A stretch of DNA of 6,122 nucleotides from an uncultured Clostridia bacterium. Its GTDB lineage: Bacteria; Bacillota; Clostridia; Oscillospirales; Ruminococcaceae. The stretch is from assembly GCA_947427325.1 (NCBI GenBank), contig CANEHP010000134.1, forward strand, positions 1 to 6,122, written 5' to 3'. The notes below the pieces were generated by a model. The model searched no databases and was not told the DNA's origin. It saw only the letters and a program-made list of their open reading frames with translations. Both the position numbers and the translations under genes were made by a program. Shown here piece by piece: positions 5,279 through 6,122 of the stretch. The first letter of the stretch is position 1. Each line of letters opens with the position of its first letter.

Positions 5279-6122
5279 TCAACGCTTTTTTTCGCCCTTT
5301 TTCAGCTCCAGTGCTTTTTTGGTAAAGCTTGAAAACAGCGGGTGGGGGCGGTTGGGTCTTGATTTAAATTCGGGGTGGAATTGAACGGCTACAAACCAAG
5401 GGTGAACAGCCTGCGGCAGCTCAACGATCTCCACCAGTTTTCCGTCTGGGGACTGTCCCGAAAGAAGCATACCCTTGTCGATAAACTGCTGACGGTATGT
5501 ATTGTTGAACTCGTAGCGGTGACGGTGACGCTCGTAAATAAGCTCCTCCCCGCCGTAAATTTCCCTTGCCAGCGTGCCTTCGCCAAGCTTGCAGGGATAA
5601 AGACCGAGCCGCATTGTGCCGCCCATTTCCACATTTTTCTGATCGGGCATTATATCTATCACGTTGTACATTCCGTCCTCGGAAAATTCGGAGGAATTTG
5701 CTCCGTCCAAGCCTATAACGTTTCTCGCAAACTCTATTGTAGCCATATGCATTCCAAGGCACAAGCCCAAATAAGGAACATTGTTTTCTCTTGCATACTT
5801 AACCGCTTCGATTTTGCCCTCAATACCCCTGTTGCCGAATCCGCCCGGCACAAGAACGCCGTCGCAGTCCTTTAAAAGCTCCTTTACGGTATCGGGAGTT
5901 ACTTCCTCGGAGTCGATAAGCTTAATATTCACGTTTGCGCCGTTAAAAAAGCTTGCGTGCCTGAGGGATTCCATAACCGAAATGTAGGCGTCGGGCAAAG
6001 CCACATATTTTCCCACCAAGCCTATGGTAAGCCTTTCCCTGGCATTTTCCTGCTTATGCACCATAGATTCCCACTCTGTCAGATCGGGAGCGGGATTTTC
6101 CATATTAAAGTGATGACATACC
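5279..6122 (-). CDS. pyrG: CTP synthase, C-terminal part (partial at window edge)
   Basis: CTP synthase makes CTP from UTP, ATP and glutamine in the cytoplasm, the last step of de novo pyrimidine nucleotide synthesis. The window holds about 281 of the roughly 535 residues usual for the family: the linker and the whole class I glutamine amidotransferase domain. Upstream of the Met codon at 6103 the frame stays open to the window edge, reading VCHHFN, so that Met is internal and the true start lies beyond 6122. Visible landmarks are TIGLVGKYV, PGGFGNRG, the nucleophile loop LGLCLGMH (Cys codon 5759-5761), RHRHRYEFNN, and FHPEF, which supplies the His and Glu of the Cys-His-Glu triad (Cys379, His515, Glu517 in E. 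coli). The end, 17 residues after LFSSF, is normal for the family. The stop is TGA. No terminator follows, so transcription probably continues into the ankyrin gene 48 bp downstream. Confidence 0.97.
   Translation of the reverse strand, partial: VCHHFNMENPAPDLTEWESMVHKQENARERLTIGLVGKYVALPDAYISVMESLRHASFFNGANVNIKLIDSEEVTPDTVKELLKDCDGVLVPGGFGNRGIEGKIEAVKYARENNVPYLGLCLGMHMATIEFARNVIGLDGANSSEFSEDGMYNVIDIMPDQKNVEMGGTMRLGLYPCKLGEGTLAREIYGGEELIYERHRHRYEFNNTYRQQFIDKGMLLSGQSPDGKLVEIVELPQAVHPWFVAVQFHPEFKSRPNRPHPLFSSFTKKALELKKGEKKR

Overview
The window reads as chromosomal DNA of a Gram-positive Clostridia-type bacterium, possibly a gut Ruminococcaceae/Oscillospiraceae relative. This rests on the style of the PPK1 and CTP synthase sequences, a strong AAGGAG ribosome binding site, A/T-rich spacers and GC-rich hairpins; genus cannot be set from sequence alone. 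All recognisable genes are on the minus strand, so transcription runs from high to low coordinates.

Right to left: (1) 5279-6122 is the 3' half of pyrG (CTP synthase), carrying the complete glutamine amidotransferase domain and running off the window edge. (2) 48 bp downstream, with a near-ideal ribosome binding site, is a large ankyrin-repeat gene (3206-5230, 675 codons including the stop). It is broken by one in-frame TGA at codon 114, inside an ankyrin repeat, while the remaining 560 codons stay open. (3) A 219-bp spacer (2987-3205) holds GC-rich inverted repeats and then a tandem array of seven 13-bp units that ends 14 bp before the start codon of (4) ppk1, a complete polyphosphate kinase (779-2986). 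PyrG and PPK1 are housekeeping nucleotide/phosphate enzymes. The ankyrin gene has no evident functional tie to either and looks like an accessory insertion in the pyrG transcription unit.

Positions 1-778 carry no convincing protein gene but are rich in signals. There are two perfect TATAAT boxes, one flanked by a perfect 11-bp inverted repeat, and short direct repeats spaced by whole helical turns. Two strong plus-strand intrinsic terminators (428-460 and 524-553) follow, then a degraded second copy of the first terminator element. The simplest reading is a short plus-strand noncoding RNA of about 120 nt convergent with ppk1; this is inferred, not shown.

The observations most worth checking are the single TGA interrupting the ankyrin gene, the 7 x 13 bp array in the ppk1 leader, and the inverted repeat framing the candidate small-RNA promoter.
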